Source of the DNA: Saprospiraceae bacterium
Lineage (GTDB): Bacteria; Bacteroidota; Bacteroidia; Chitinophagales; Saprospiraceae
DNA: 64,000 nt
NCBI GenBank assembly: GCA_016717655.1
Contig: JADKFC010000004.1
Coordinates: forward strand, 1-64,000
Direction: 5' to 3'
The position numbers and the translations under genes are program-made. A model generated the notes under the pieces. It did not search any database and was not told where the DNA came from. It saw nothing but the letters and a program-made list of their open reading frames with translations. Numbering within the stretch: the first letter of the stretch is position 1; each line of letters opens with the position of its first letter. Shown here in pieces: positions 47,518-57,018 of the stretch.

Positions 47518-48921
47518 GGGCAAACGTTTCTGTGTGCTGCGCCTCAGGTAAACCCTTAGCTGGAGGAAAAAATACAAAAAACCGGGTTCCCCGGCCCTTG
47601 GTACTTTTAACATCGTATTTTAAATTGTGCAAGCCAAAAATACTTTTCACCAAAGAGAGTCCGATGCCCGATCCCTTGAATACATTGGCGTTTTGCGAAC
47701 GGTAAAAGGGTTCAAAAATAAGGTCAACTTCAGCCTTGTCCATTCCTATTCCTCTATCCGTAATGCACAATTCAGCATCCTTACCCTTATTGAAAGTAAG
47801 CGCAATTACTATTTCACTGCTGCTTCCATATTTTGCGGCATTCTCAAGGATGTTGACCAGGGCTGTCTTGATGAGTTGTTCATTGCCATAATACAACAGG
47901 TCTTTTTCATTTTCAGGCAAATCGCTCATTACCAAAGAAAATTTATCGTTGGGGTACATTTTTTGACCGCTGTTTTGGCTTGAAAAAGAACTTCGTCTAT
48001 CCTGAAATTTTCGAAACGGATACTCGATCCATCAGCATTGATTTTGGAAAGCTGCATGATTTTGGAAGATACATCGCTCAATTCAATTACATCCTCATAA
48101 ACTGATTTTAAAACCACACGGTACTCTTCTGCCGTTCGTTCCTTGTTTAGCACCACTTCAATCTGAGATAAAATTACGTTGAGTGGATTTTTGAGTTCAT
48201 GAGAAATATTGGATAAAAACTGTTTCTGATTGACAAACACCTGTTGCATCCTGTCCAATAACTTATTGAATGTTTGTACGAGCCTCGACAACTCATCTTT
48301 TTGTCCGGAATGATTGAGCCGGTGAGTCATGTCAGAAGGCAGAATGGCATCAACTTCATTCATGATCGAGTTGACCGGTCGCAGGGCCTGTCCGGCAAAG
48401 ATCCAACCACCCAATGCCACCAGACTAATAAACAAAACATACACCCAGGCCAGGATTTTTAAGAGCTTGCCCAATTGACTCGAATTGAAAACAGACTCAG
48501 CCACAATCACATATTCAAAGCCATATTTATTTCTGTAAAGTACGCCAATTGAGTTAAACTTGTCGTACACAAATCTTTTCTCGCGGTCACTCCTTACCTG
48601 GTTGAGCTTGTCTACATTTAGTTTTGATTTAGCGTCGCTAAAAGTGTAGATTAATTGGTTGTCACTGTTGTAAATTGCAATGTTTTCAGATGAAAGCGGA
48701 TTGTGCTCATTGCCGGGCTTGGGTTGGAAAAATTCCTCTTCCTTGTCTTTGATTTTACCCACCAACATTTCACCGGTCAAAAAAGCCTTGGATCGAAGTG
48801 ATTCATAAAAATCATCCTGCAGCTGATCGCGAAATCGATTGTAGATGTAAAAAAATGAAATCATCATGATCGTTGCCACGATCAATATAAATTGCAGCGT
48901 AAGTTTAGACCTTATCTGCAT
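47501..48921 (-). CDS. Two-component sensor histidine kinase, frameshifted
   Basis: About 473 residues after adding one A to the A6 run at 47959-47964 (TAVKK then MYPNDKFSLVMSDL). Two membrane helices (about 9-28 and 160-182) enclose a ~130-residue periplasmic sensor, followed by HAMP (LRPVNSIMNEVDAI...LSRLVQTFNKLLDRM) and a HisKA box ISHELKNPLNVILSQIE with the phospho-His. The HATPase domain has NILENAAKYGS, DRGIGMDKAEVDLIFEPFYRS and GSGIGLSLVKSIF. It is the cognate partner of the OmpR-type regulator 4 nt upstream. Confidence 0.92.
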
Positions 48922-48925
48922 GCAT

Positions 48926-49606
48926 CTAGTCTTGTGACAGCATGAGCATATACCCTACCCCAAACTGGGTTTGAATCAGTTTTTTGTCGTATCCTTTATC
49001 CATTTTGTTTCTAAGGTAATTCATGTAAACCTCAATTACATTGGTGTTGGTTACAAAATCTATTTCCCAAACTTTTTCTGCCAGCTCCACCTTCGGTATC
49101 ACCCTTTCCGGATTTCTTAAAAAGTATTCAATCAAAGCATACTCTTTGGGGGTTAAATCTATTTTTTGTCCCGCACGGTAAAACTGGCGAGTGTCCATAT
49201 TGAGCTCAATATCGGCATATTTTAGTACGTTATTAGCCGATTTTCCAACATTTCTTCTGTCTAAAGCCTTAATTCGCGCTAAAAGTTCCTGAAAAGCAAA
49301 GGGTTTTGACAAATAATCGTCTGCACCGGATTCCAGGCCCACCACCTTTTCATCGATGGCGTCAAGTGCAGATAGCAACAAAATAGGGGTTTCATTGCCA
49401 ATGGCACGTAAAGATTTGACCAATTCATAGCCGTTGACTTTGGGCATAATGATGTCAGAAACAATTACATTGTAGGTATTGTTTTCAGCCAGGGTTCTAC
49501 CTGCTTCACCGTCGAAGGCGAGCTCCACTTCCATGACACTTTCTTCCAATCCCTTCTTTAAAGACTGAATAATCTTGGCTTCATCATCAATAAGCAGGAT
49601 TTTCAT
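48926..49606 (-). CDS. OmpR/PhoB-family response regulator
   Basis: 226 residues from ATG 49606; the in-frame ATG at 49645 is upstream of the receiver domain. Receiver: KILLIDDEAKI acidic pair, phospho-Asp in YNVIVSDIIMPKVNGYELV, Lys in DYLSKPFAFQELLARI. C-terminal winged helix with RQFYRAGQKIDLTPKEYALIEYFLRN and TNVIEVYMNYLRNKMD. First gene of the operon with the kinase and a haloperoxidase-like enzyme; 250 bp from the divergent haloperoxidase gene. OmpR-type regulators bind direct repeats with about 11-bp period, and such repeats exist at both haloperoxidase promoters. Confidence 0.95.
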   Translation of the reverse strand: MKILLIDDEAKIIQSLKKGLEESVMEVELAFDGEAGRTLAENNTYNVIVSDIIMPKVNGYELVKSLRAIGNETPILLLSALDAIDEKVVGLESGADDYLSKPFAFQELLARIKALDRRNVGKSANNVLKYADIELNMDTRQFYRAGQKIDLTPKEYALIEYFLRNPERVIPKVELAEKVWEIDFVTNTNVIEVYMNYLRNKMDKGYDKKLIQTQFGVGYMLMLSQD

Positions 49607-49748
49607 GATTTTGCTTTCATATTTAAAATAATCATATATCTGCAAATGTCATGATTAATCCAATCATTTAGACTACTTTATATAATTAAAAATTCATTAT
49701 AATGGTGTAAAATCAAAGTCATTATGAAGAATGACCAGAATCAACCCC

Positions 49749-49807
49749 TTTCTAAGTATTTTCTAAGGAATAAAGTTTCGATAAGCACCCTGCAAAAATT
49801 AACTTTG
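49749..49807 (+). promoter_or_regulatory. Putative response-regulator operator and promoter of haloperoxidase-like gene 1
   Basis: Direct repeat TTTCTAAG at 49749-49756 and 49760-49767, period 11 bp, followed after exactly 32 nt by the -7 box TAACTTTG (49800-49807). A TTTC at 49776-49779 stands at the -33 position. The ATG is at 49857. The same arrangement recurs at 51395-51453. Confidence 0.6.
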
Positions 49808-49856
49808 TAGCCGTAATTTTAAAATTGAAAATCAAAGATTTAAAAAAGATTAAACC

Positions 49857-51233
49857 ATGAACTTCCGATTTATCTACAAAGCATTTTTCTTTGTACTGTT
49901 GTCAGGACTTTTTATCGCTTCTTGTAAAGACGAACCAGATCCGATTGATCCTACAACTCCTGAGCAAAATCTAACCTCTCACTACAACAACAATGTAGTA
50001 ACCGAGTGGATTCAACTTTACATGGATATTGAGAAAGATCTTCCCGGTTTCAGACCAGCAGCTACCTCAAGGGCTTTGGCCTACATCTGGATGTCTGCTT
50101 ATGAAGCTGGGCTTCCCGGTATGCCGGATTTTGTTTCCAATGATACCAAACTGTCGGGGTTAAATGTACCTGATCTTCCCAAAGATGCACTTAAGTATGA
50201 CTGGAATGTAGCTGTCAATGCTGCTATTGCCAGAACAATGGAGCATATGATGCCAGTAGCCAACACAGAGCAGAGAGGTTTGATCAATGACTTGGAATCA
50301 ACCTTAAATACTACCCTTAAAGCCAGTGTATCACAAGAAAAATTTACCAATTCTCAGGAATGGGGAAGATTGGTGGCAGATGCTATCAATGCCTATGCAG
50401 ATACAGATGTTGAAGGTGTTAAACAAGCTGCTGATGCCTTCCCTGCCGACTATGTACCACCAACTGGACAGGGCTTATGGCAGCCAGAGGATGGTAAGTC
50501 TTTGTTTCCTTACTGGGGCAAGGTGCGTACCTTTACTACTTTTGGAAGTGCTCTTCTATCTCCTCCTCCTCCTGCCTATAGCACCAATCCTGCCAGTCAG
50601 TACTACAAAGATTTTGTTGAGGTAAATGAAAATATTATAAACCTAACCCACGAGAGAAGATGGAGGGCAGAGTTTTGGAGTGATGACATCGTAGGACTTA
50701 CCTTCAGTCCTCCTGCTAGACAATTCCAAATTGCTAACCAAATGCTTCAAAATGAAAACGCAAATTTAGAGTTTTGTCTTCATTTGTTGTTAAAATTAGG
50801 TATGGCTGAAAACGATGCAGCAGTTGCGGCTTGGGGATCAAAATATCACTACAATGTGGAAAGGCCTTTTAACTATATACCGACTAATATCAATCCGGAT
50901 TTCAGAACGATTTTAGGAAACGCGGTTGGAACCGACAACCTTACCCCACCTTTCCCTGGTTATCCATCAGGCCACTCTACCTTTGGTGGAATTGCCATTT
51001 CTGTACTAAGTGAGTTTTTTGGTGAAAACTATACTTTTACAGACAGATGTCATTACGGCAGAAATGAGTTTATTGGAACACCAAGAACTTATACCACAAT
51101 GACACAAATCGGTGAAGAAAATGCTTATTCAAGAATTCCCCTCGGTGTTCATCCTCGTTTCGACTGTACAGAGGGCGTTCGTTTGGGTAAACAAATAGGT
51201 AAAAATGCAGTAGCATATAACCTGAAAAAATAA
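49857..51233 (+). CDS. Vanadium-dependent haloperoxidase-like (PAP2-fold) lipoprotein 1
   Basis: 458 residues. Lipoprotein signal peptide ends at GLFIASCKDE. The mature protein is helical with the complete signature: KYHYNVERP (KX6RP), PGYPSGHSTFG (PSGH) and SRIPLGVHPRFD (SRX5HX3D). A GKVRTFTTFG segment with Pro-rich stretch (PPPPAYSTNPASQYYKDFVEV) precedes. Probably anchored to the outer membrane. It is closely similar to the next gene. The family covers vanadate haloperoxidases and related acid phosphatases; the reaction here is not known. Divergent from the regulator. Confidence 0.92.
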   Translation: MNFRFIYKAFFFVLLSGLFIASCKDEPDPIDPTTPEQNLTSHYNNNVVTEWIQLYMDIEKDLPGFRPAATSRALAYIWMSAYEAGLPGMPDFVSNDTKLSGLNVPDLPKDALKYDWNVAVNAAIARTMEHMMPVANTEQRGLINDLESTLNTTLKASVSQEKFTNSQEWGRLVADAINAYADTDVEGVKQAADAFPADYVPPTGQGLWQPEDGKSLFPYWGKVRTFTTFGSALLSPPPPAYSTNPASQYYKDFVEVNENIINLTHERRWRAEFWSDDIVGLTFSPPARQFQIANQMLQNENANLEFCLHLLLKLGMAENDAAVAAWGSKYHYNVERPFNYIPTNINPDFRTILGNAVGTDNLTPPFPGYPSGHSTFGGIAISVLSEFFGENYTFTDRCHYGRNEFIGTPRTYTTMTQIGEENAYSRIPLGVHPRFDCTEGVRLGKQIGKNAVAYNLKK

Positions 51234-51255
51234 TAAACAAGCAGCGCAATAATAC

Positions 51256-51291
51256 AAAAAGGCGGCATCCTGATGGGGTGTCGCCTTTTTT
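51256..51291 (+). terminator. Terminator after haloperoxidase-like gene 1
   Basis: AAAAAGGCGGCATCC pairs imperfectly with GGGGTGTCGCCTTTTT and is followed by a T run. Confidence 0.85.
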
Positions 51292-51394
51292 ATTTTTCCA
51301 TACTAAATTTCCATAAATTTGGAATTCACTTAAGTCTAAGACATTATATAATTTAATTTTAATTTTCAAAAAATTAAATACCGTTTTTACTGAA

Positions 51395-51453
51395 TTTCTA
51401 AACATATTCTAATAATTTATTTGGCTTATTTTTTAATCCGGCACCTACCTTTG
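51395..51453 (+). promoter_or_regulatory. Putative response-regulator operator and promoter of haloperoxidase-like gene 2
   Basis: TTTCTAA at 51395-51401 and ATTCTAA at 51406-51412 (11-bp period). A -33 TTTG is at 51420-51423, and the -7 box TACCTTTG (51446-51453) begins 32 nt after position 51413, the same distance as at the other copy. The ATG is at 51509. Confidence 0.6.
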
Positions 51454-51508
51454 CCCCATCTTCTCAATAGGTAGAAGATCGATTATTCTTTTTATTAAAA
51501 AATTAGCC

Positions 51509-52884
51509 ATGATTAGCAAATTAACCCACAAAATCTTTTTTCTATCGCTCTTTGCAATGCTCTTCATTCTGTCGTGTAAAAACAATGATGATACTGACGA
51601 TCCCATTGTTGAAGAAAAAAACCTTACTGCACATTACAACAGCAATGTTGTGAGTGAGTGGATCAATCTTTATATGGATGTTGAAAAGACCTGGCAGGTT
51701 TCAGGCCTGCACCTACATCCAGAGCTTTAGCTTACATTTGGATGGCAGCTTATGAAGCAGGTCTTCCCGGTATGCCTGATTTTGTTTCCAATGACACCAA
51801 ACTAACCGGCCTTGTTGTGCCAGATTTGCCAAAAGATAAACTCAAGTATGATTGGAATGTAGCTGTTAATGCTGCATTAGCAAAGTCAACAGAGTATTTT
51901 ATGCATTCTGCCAATGCAGACCAAAGGGGATTGATGAAGGATCTGGAGGCAACAATGAACAACACCTTAAAAACCAACATTTCTCAAGAGGTTTTTGATA
52001 ATTCTCAGGAATGGGGTAGGTTGGTTGCAGATGCCATTATCAAATATGCAGATACAGACACTGAAGGAAAAAGCCAGGCTTTGGATCCGTTTCCTGCTTC
52101 TTATACACAACCCGTTGGACCTGGCAAATGGAGTTCGCCAGACGGCAAATCTTTGTCGCCCTACTGGGGAAAGGTAAGGACCTTCGCCACTTTTGGCAAC
52201 AACCTGGTTTCTCCTCCTCCTCCGGCTTACAGCACCAATCCATCAAGTCAATATTACAAAGACTTTGCAGAGGTAAATGAAAACATCACCAACCTGACAC
52301 CAGAGAGAAGGTGGAGGGCTGAGTTTTGGAGTGATGACATCGTAGGTCTTACTTTTAGCCCACCGGCCAGGGTTTTCCAGATTGCCAATCAAATGATCCA
52401 GAATGAAAGTGCCAACCTGGAATTTTCACTTCACTTGTTGTTAAAATTGGGAATTGCCGAAAACGACGCAGCCGTTGCTGCCTGGGGCTCTAAATTTTAC
52501 TACAATGTAGAAAGACCTTCCAATTATATTCCTGCAAACATCAACCCTGATTTTAAAACCATTTTGGGAAACGCCCTGGGTACTGAAAACCTCACACCGC
52601 CTTTCCCTGGTTATCCATCCGGCCACTCTACCTTTGGAGGATTGGGCATTTCGGTCTTAAGTGAATTTTTTGGTGAAAGCTACACCTTTACTGACCGTTG
52701 CCACTATGGACGTAGTGAATTCAATGGCACACCCAGAACCTACACCACCCAAACCCAAATTGGAGAAGAAAATGCCTATTCAAGAATTCCACTTGGTGTG
52801 CACCCCCGATTTGATTGCACAGAAGGCTTACGATTGGGCAAAGTAATCGGCAACAATGCCCTAGCCTACAATGTGAAAAAATAA
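51509..52884 (+). CDS. Vanadium-dependent haloperoxidase-like (PAP2-fold) lipoprotein 2, frameshifted
   Basis: A near-duplicate of the upstream gene. The lipoprotein signal ends at LFILSCKNN. The frame breaks at an A4 run (51684-51687). Adding one A gives EKDLAGFRPAPTSRALAYIWMAAYEAG, matching the paralog, and a protein of exactly 458 residues like it. All three signature motifs are present: KFYYNVERP, PGYPSGHSTFG and SRIPLGVHPRFD. Tandem duplication with the neighbour is clear. Given the length identity, the lost base is probably a sequencing error or very recent. Confidence 0.92.
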
Positions 52885-52912
52885 TACGACGGAGACCTCG
52901 TCAAATTGTTTG

Positions 52913-52945
52913 AAGCGCTCTCTTTAATTGGGAGCGCTTTTTTTT
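52913..52945. terminator. Terminator after haloperoxidase-like gene 2
   Basis: AAGCGCTC pairs with GAGCGCTT around a 12-nt loop and is followed by eight T. It also borders the convergent glycosylase gene end at 52944. Confidence 0.85.
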
Positions 52946-53567
52946 ACCATGAATAGCTCAATTTCAAAGGTCGACTTACCCAGCGATTTCCGGCTAAATA
53001 ATACCTCCAGGGCCAATGTGCATGTGGACCTACATGGATAGACATGCCTACACGAGGTGTACTAATTACCTCTCCTGGGTTATATCCATCATCGGCTATT
53101 CTTAAAGGTGATTTAGGGTCATAAAACAAAAGTCGGTTCCACGATTTGTCAATGCCAAGTCCCTGACAAATTTTTCCTGGCCCACCGGTAAGTACGTAAT
53201 TATTGGCCTTCATCCCCCGCCGCTGCTGGATCGTTTCCAATCCAAGGATCGGTTCCACAGCACGGATCAATACCGCATGTGCCTTGTCTTGCGGAGCAGT
53301 AACCACGTTGAGCAAATGGTGCATGCCGTAGGAAATATACACGTAAGCACAACCTCCGACAGCATACATCACCTCGGTTCGATCCGTCCTCCTGTTGTTA
53401 TAAGCATGACAAGCTTTGTCGTCAGGGCCCCTGTATGCCTCCGTTTCCACAATCCTGCTATGGCTTATGATGCCTTGCGATTCACAGATCAAAACCTTAC
53501 CCAATAATTGTAAGGCCAATGCGGCAACATCTTCCGATAAATAAAAATTTCTGGCCAGCAGTTTCAT
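52944..53567 (-). CDS. DNA-3-methyladenine glycosylase (AAG/MPG family)
   Basis: 207 residues from ATG 53567. VETEAYRGPDDKACHAYNNRRTDRTEVMYAVGGCAYVYISYGMHHLLNVV is the hallmark central region: the Glu of VETEAY is the expected catalytic residue and the Tyr/His residues form the base pocket. TGGPGKICQGLGI and the C-terminal RYYLAGNRWVSRP match the family. It excises 3-alkyladenine and other damaged purines. Convergent with haloperoxidase-like gene 2. Confidence 0.95.
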   Translation of the reverse strand: MKLLARNFYLSEDVAALALQLLGKVLICESQGIISHSRIVETEAYRGPDDKACHAYNNRRTDRTEVMYAVGGCAYVYISYGMHHLLNVVTAPQDKAHAVLIRAVEPILGLETIQQRRGMKANNYVLTGGPGKICQGLGIDKSWNRLLFYDPKSPLRIADDGYNPGEVISTPRVGMSIHVGPHAHWPWRYYLAGNRWVSRPLKLSYSW

Positions 53568-53631
53568 AAGGCAAATGAACAATCAAAATGCGACTTAAAA
53601 AAGTAGGAACCGTGAGATGTTATAATTTTTC

Positions 53632-53639
53632 TAAATTTG
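53632..53639 (+). promoter_or_regulatory. TAnnTTTG box before the TMTC-like gene
   Basis: TAAATTTG, 53 nt before the ATG at 53693. Confidence 0.45.
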
Positions 53640-53692
53640 GACGCAGTTTAATATGGAAGTCCCTTTAAATACTCTTTAAATATTTTTGATCT

Positions 53693-55600
53693 ATGGCCAA
53701 ACAAAAGCAGGTTAAAAAAAGCCCTATTGTCAGTGAAAACAAACCGAAAATAGAAGCTGCACCCCTTCCGCTGCCCTCCGGTTTTTGGAAAAATCAGGGT
53801 TGGAAGGTGGCTGTCCTTCTGGTAGTTGGCTTGTTTATTTATTACCAAACGGCTAATTACGGCTATGTGCTCGACGATCAAATTGTCATCACCGACAATC
53901 AGTTTACCAAAAAGGGATTTAGTGGCATCTATGAAATTTTAAGCACAGAATCCATGACGGGCTATTTTGGGGCACAACAAAATCTGGTCCAGGGCAATCG
54001 TTATCGCCCCCTGTCTCTGGTCACCTTTGCTATGGAATACGGCATCTTCAATGAGCTGAAACCCGGTGTTAGCCATGTCATAAACCTCCTTTTATACATC
54101 TTAAGTTGTGTCTTTATTTTAAGACTTGTTCAGCTATTGATCCCAGACAAAAAACCTTTAATGGGCTGGTTTGACATGGGTTTTGCAGCCGCCTTGCTGT
54201 ACCTGGTTCACCCCATCCACGTAGAGGCGGTGGCCAATATCAAAGGCCGAGATGAAATCATGGCCATGTTGTTCTCCCTGCTCTCGCTCTACTTTTTTGT
54301 GTTGCATTACATGTATGGCAAGGGAAAAAACTATTTATACGCAGCCCTTGCTACTTATTTTTTAGGCTTGCTATCCAAAGAAAACACCATCACCTTTGCA
54401 GCGGTAATTCCACTTTCTATTTGGGTTTTCAGGGGTGATCACAGAGGCAAGGCCTGGAACAGCCTGGGCTGGTTGATGGTGGTGTCATTTGCCTACCTTA
54501 TGATCCGATTTTCGATTTCAGGGGTCCCCCAATTGGATCAAAAAATAACCGATATCATGAACAATCCCTTCCTGGAAATGAAGGGGGGAGAAAAATTAGC
54601 CACCATTTTATATACCCTGGGCCTGTACATTAAACTTTTATTTTTACCCTTTCCGCTCACCCATGATTACTATCCGTATGCCATTCCCATTATGAACTGG
54701 GCCAAGTGGCAGGTATGGCTATCAGCCCTACTATATGGAGGTATGACATATTGGGCTTGGAAACAACTTAAGGCCAAACAACTTAGTGGCTACGCAATTG
54801 CATTTTACCTCATTACCCTTACCATCGTTTCCAACATCGTGATCAACCTGGGTACCTTTATGAATGATCGTTTTATCTACATGCCATCCCTGGGTTTTTG
54901 TTTGCTGCTGGTTTGGGCCGTTTGGGAGCTGGGTGAACGTTGGAACAACGCCCAAAAAGAAATAGGACAAGTTGCTTTTTTGTCCATCCCGGTTATTGCC
55001 TTTGCCTTCCTAAGCTTTATCAGGGTGCCTGATTGGGAAACCGCCCTTACCCTCAACCAGAGTGCTATGCGTGTATCGGGTAACAGCGCCAGGGCCAATT
55101 CATTTATGGCTACTGCCTTGTTCAATGAATTTAAAGAAACCCAGGATGTGGTCAAAAAAAGAGCACTGCTCAACGAGGCCATGCCCTATGCCCGAAAGGC
55201 GGCTGATATCATACCCAAATATTACAATGCCAACCTGATGATGGCCGGTATTGCCGGTGAAACCTACAACCTGAACAAAGAGTTGACCCCGTTTTTAACT
55301 GACTTCGAACAGATCATTTACAGAAGGCCCGATGTTTCCTTCCTGACCGAATATTTAAAATATTTGAACGGAACTGGTCCGGATTTGAACCAAATGATGA
55401 CTTTTTACATTAAAGTGGGTAAGACGCTAATGGCAAAAAAAGGTGCCGATGACTTGAAATGGGCAGTTCATTTCATGAAATTGGGCCTTGAAATCGACCC
55501 GAATCAACCCACCCTCAATCAGTTGACAGGCGAAAGTTTGAATGCCCTTGGCGATAGTAACCAGGCACAGCTCTATTTGAGTAGAGTTGCCCAGCAGTAA
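53693..55600 (+). CDS. TMTC-like multispanning membrane glycosyltransferase with TPR-like C-terminus
   Basis: 635 residues. After a Lys-rich cytosolic start come about ten or more membrane helices. Motifs resemble TMTC/GT-C O-mannosyltransferase-like proteins: YVLDDQIVI (Asp-Asp in the first loop), NRYRPLSLVTFAMEY, HPIHVEAVANIKGRDE and LSKENTITF. The C-terminal ~190 residues are soluble, with helix pairs like TPR (ARKAADIIPKYYNANLMMAGIAGE; NQLTGESLNALGDSNQAQLYLSRV). It probably glycosylates exported proteins or lipids using a lipid-linked sugar. The gene is 53 nt upstream of dprA. Confidence 0.85.
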   Translation: MAKQKQVKKSPIVSENKPKIEAAPLPLPSGFWKNQGWKVAVLLVVGLFIYYQTANYGYVLDDQIVITDNQFTKKGFSGIYEILSTESMTGYFGAQQNLVQGNRYRPLSLVTFAMEYGIFNELKPGVSHVINLLLYILSCVFILRLVQLLIPDKKPLMGWFDMGFAAALLYLVHPIHVEAVANIKGRDEIMAMLFSLLSLYFFVLHYMYGKGKNYLYAALATYFLGLLSKENTITFAAVIPLSIWVFRGDHRGKAWNSLGWLMVVSFAYLMIRFSISGVPQLDQKITDIMNNPFLEMKGGEKLATILYTLGLYIKLLFLPFPLTHDYYPYAIPIMNWAKWQVWLSALLYGGMTYWAWKQLKAKQLSGYAIAFYLITLTIVSNIVINLGTFMNDRFIYMPSLGFCLLLVWAVWELGERWNNAQKEIGQVAFLSIPVIAFAFLSFIRVPDWETALTLNQSAMRVSGNSARANSFMATALFNEFKETQDVVKKRALLNEAMPYARKAADIIPKYYNANLMMAGIAGETYNLNKELTPFLTDFEQIIYRRPDVSFLTEYLKYLNGTGPDLNQMMTFYIKVGKTLMAKKGADDLKWAVHFMKLGLEIDPNQPTLNQLTGESLNALGDSNQAQLYLSRVAQQ

Positions 55601-55653
55601 GTAAACCCAACCCGATTATAATCCCAATTATAATCGGACTTAAACATAGCGCT

Positions 55654-56751
55654 ATGAATGAAACCCTGTACAGGATTGCCCTGACCATGGTGCCCAACAT
55701 CGGGCCCGTACTTTCCAAAAATCTGCTTGGCTATTGCGGAAGTGCTGAAGCCGTATTTAAAGAAAAAAAACCGGCCCTGTCGAAAATTCCCGGCATAGGA
55801 GCCAGTAAGGCTGCTGACATTGTCAAATCCAAGGTCTTGCACCGGGCTGAAGAAGAGCTGGTCTTTATTGAAAAAAACAAGATCCAGATCCTGTTTTTTT
55901 TGGACGACAATTACCCGAGAAGGCTTCGCCATTTTGATTACAGTCCACTGTTGCTTTACTACAAAGGCAGCCAGTCCCTCAACCCCCACCGCACTGTAGG
56001 CATTGTGGGCACCCGCTCACCGAGTGTCCAGGGCAAAATGATCACTGAAAAAATAGTGGAAGATTTATCCGAACTGGGTGTCGTGATTATCAGTGGCCTG
56101 GCCTATGGCATCGATGGCTGTGCCCACAAAAAATCGGTAGAAAAAGAAATTCCTACCATAGGGGTGATGGGCCATGGTCACGACATCATCTACCCGGCTA
56201 CCCACAAAGAACTGGCCAAAAAAATGATCAAAAACGGTGGCCTCCTCACCGAGTTCTGTAGCCAAACCCGACCCGACAAGGTCAACTTCCCCATGCGAAA
56301 CCGCATCATCGCCGCCCTGTCTGATGCCCTCATCGTAGTGGAGTCCAAGACCAGCGGTGGGTCCATCATCACCGCCGAATTTGCCAATGAATACAACAAA
56401 GATGTCTTTGCCATCCCGGGCCGCCCCGGCGATGAATGGTCGGGCGGCTGCAATGCTCTGATCAAAAAGCACAAGGCCCACCTCATGGAAGACGTCAATG
56501 ACCTCCTCTACATCATGCGCTGGGACGACATCGACCGCAAAAAAACAGTACAAACCTCCATGTTCATCGAACTCGACCCCGATCAGGAAGCCATCGTAGA
56601 TTTCATCCGCATGCGCATAGAAACTGGGATAGAAGAACTGATCTATGGCCTCAATCTACCCTCTTCCATCCTAGCCTCGCAACTCCTGGCCCTGGAATTC
56701 AAAGGTGTGGTGCGCGCCTTGCCCGGCAAGAGGTATATTTTAGCTTATTAA
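55654..56751 (+). CDS. dprA: DNA-processing protein DprA/Smf
   Basis: 365 residues. N-terminal helix-hairpin-helix-like region (MVPNIGPVLSKNLLGYCG, LSKIPGIGASKAADI), then the Rossmann-like DprA domain with GIVGTRSPSVQGKM, VVIISGLAYGIDGCAHK, FPMRNRIIAALSDALIVVES and SGGSIITAEFANEYNKDVFAIPGRPG. The C-terminus has a winged-helix domain (IDFIRMRIETGIEELIYGLNLPSSIL). Loads RecA on incoming single-stranded DNA during natural transformation. Followed by the REP-like repeats and RAYT gene. Confidence 0.96.
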   Translation: MNETLYRIALTMVPNIGPVLSKNLLGYCGSAEAVFKEKKPALSKIPGIGASKAADIVKSKVLHRAEEELVFIEKNKIQILFFLDDNYPRRLRHFDYSPLLLYYKGSQSLNPHRTVGIVGTRSPSVQGKMITEKIVEDLSELGVVIISGLAYGIDGCAHKKSVEKEIPTIGVMGHGHDIIYPATHKELAKKMIKNGGLLTEFCSQTRPDKVNFPMRNRIIAALSDALIVVESKTSGGSIITAEFANEYNKDVFAIPGRPGDEWSGGCNALIKKHKAHLMEDVNDLLYIMRWDDIDRKKTVQTSMFIELDPDQEAIVDFIRMRIETGIEELIYGLNLPSSILASQLLALEFKGVVRALPGKRYILAY

Positions 56752-56796
56752 TCGTGGAGATATTAAATACTATTAGTTATGAAAAACAACCTTCCC

Positions 56797-57010
56797 AGCC
56801 CTGTAAGGGCTAAAGACACTAACGATGGGCCTCGACCATCGACTAGCCCCACAGGGGCTATACACCCCGATGAGCACCACCCTCCGCAGAGCCCTGTAAG
56901 GGCTAAAAACACTAACGATAGGCCCCGCCCATCTATAAGCCCCACAGGGGCTACGACCACCCCTCATCCCTTAAACCCTATCCTCTAACCAGCCCCGTAG
57001 GGCGCAATAA
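56797..57010. repeat. Upstream REP-like palindromic repeats of the RAYT element
   Basis: Two tandem units of 93 bp start with AGCCCTGTAAGGGCT (56797 and 56890). Each has this 6-bp-arm palindrome with a 3-nt loop, and a second palindrome AGCCCCACAGGGGCT about 50 nt later. A half palindrome (CCCCGTAGGGCG) stands just before the transposase ATG. These are in inverted orientation relative to the downstream array (GCCCCTACAGGGCT). Confidence 0.85.
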
Positions 57011-57018
57011 AACCACCA

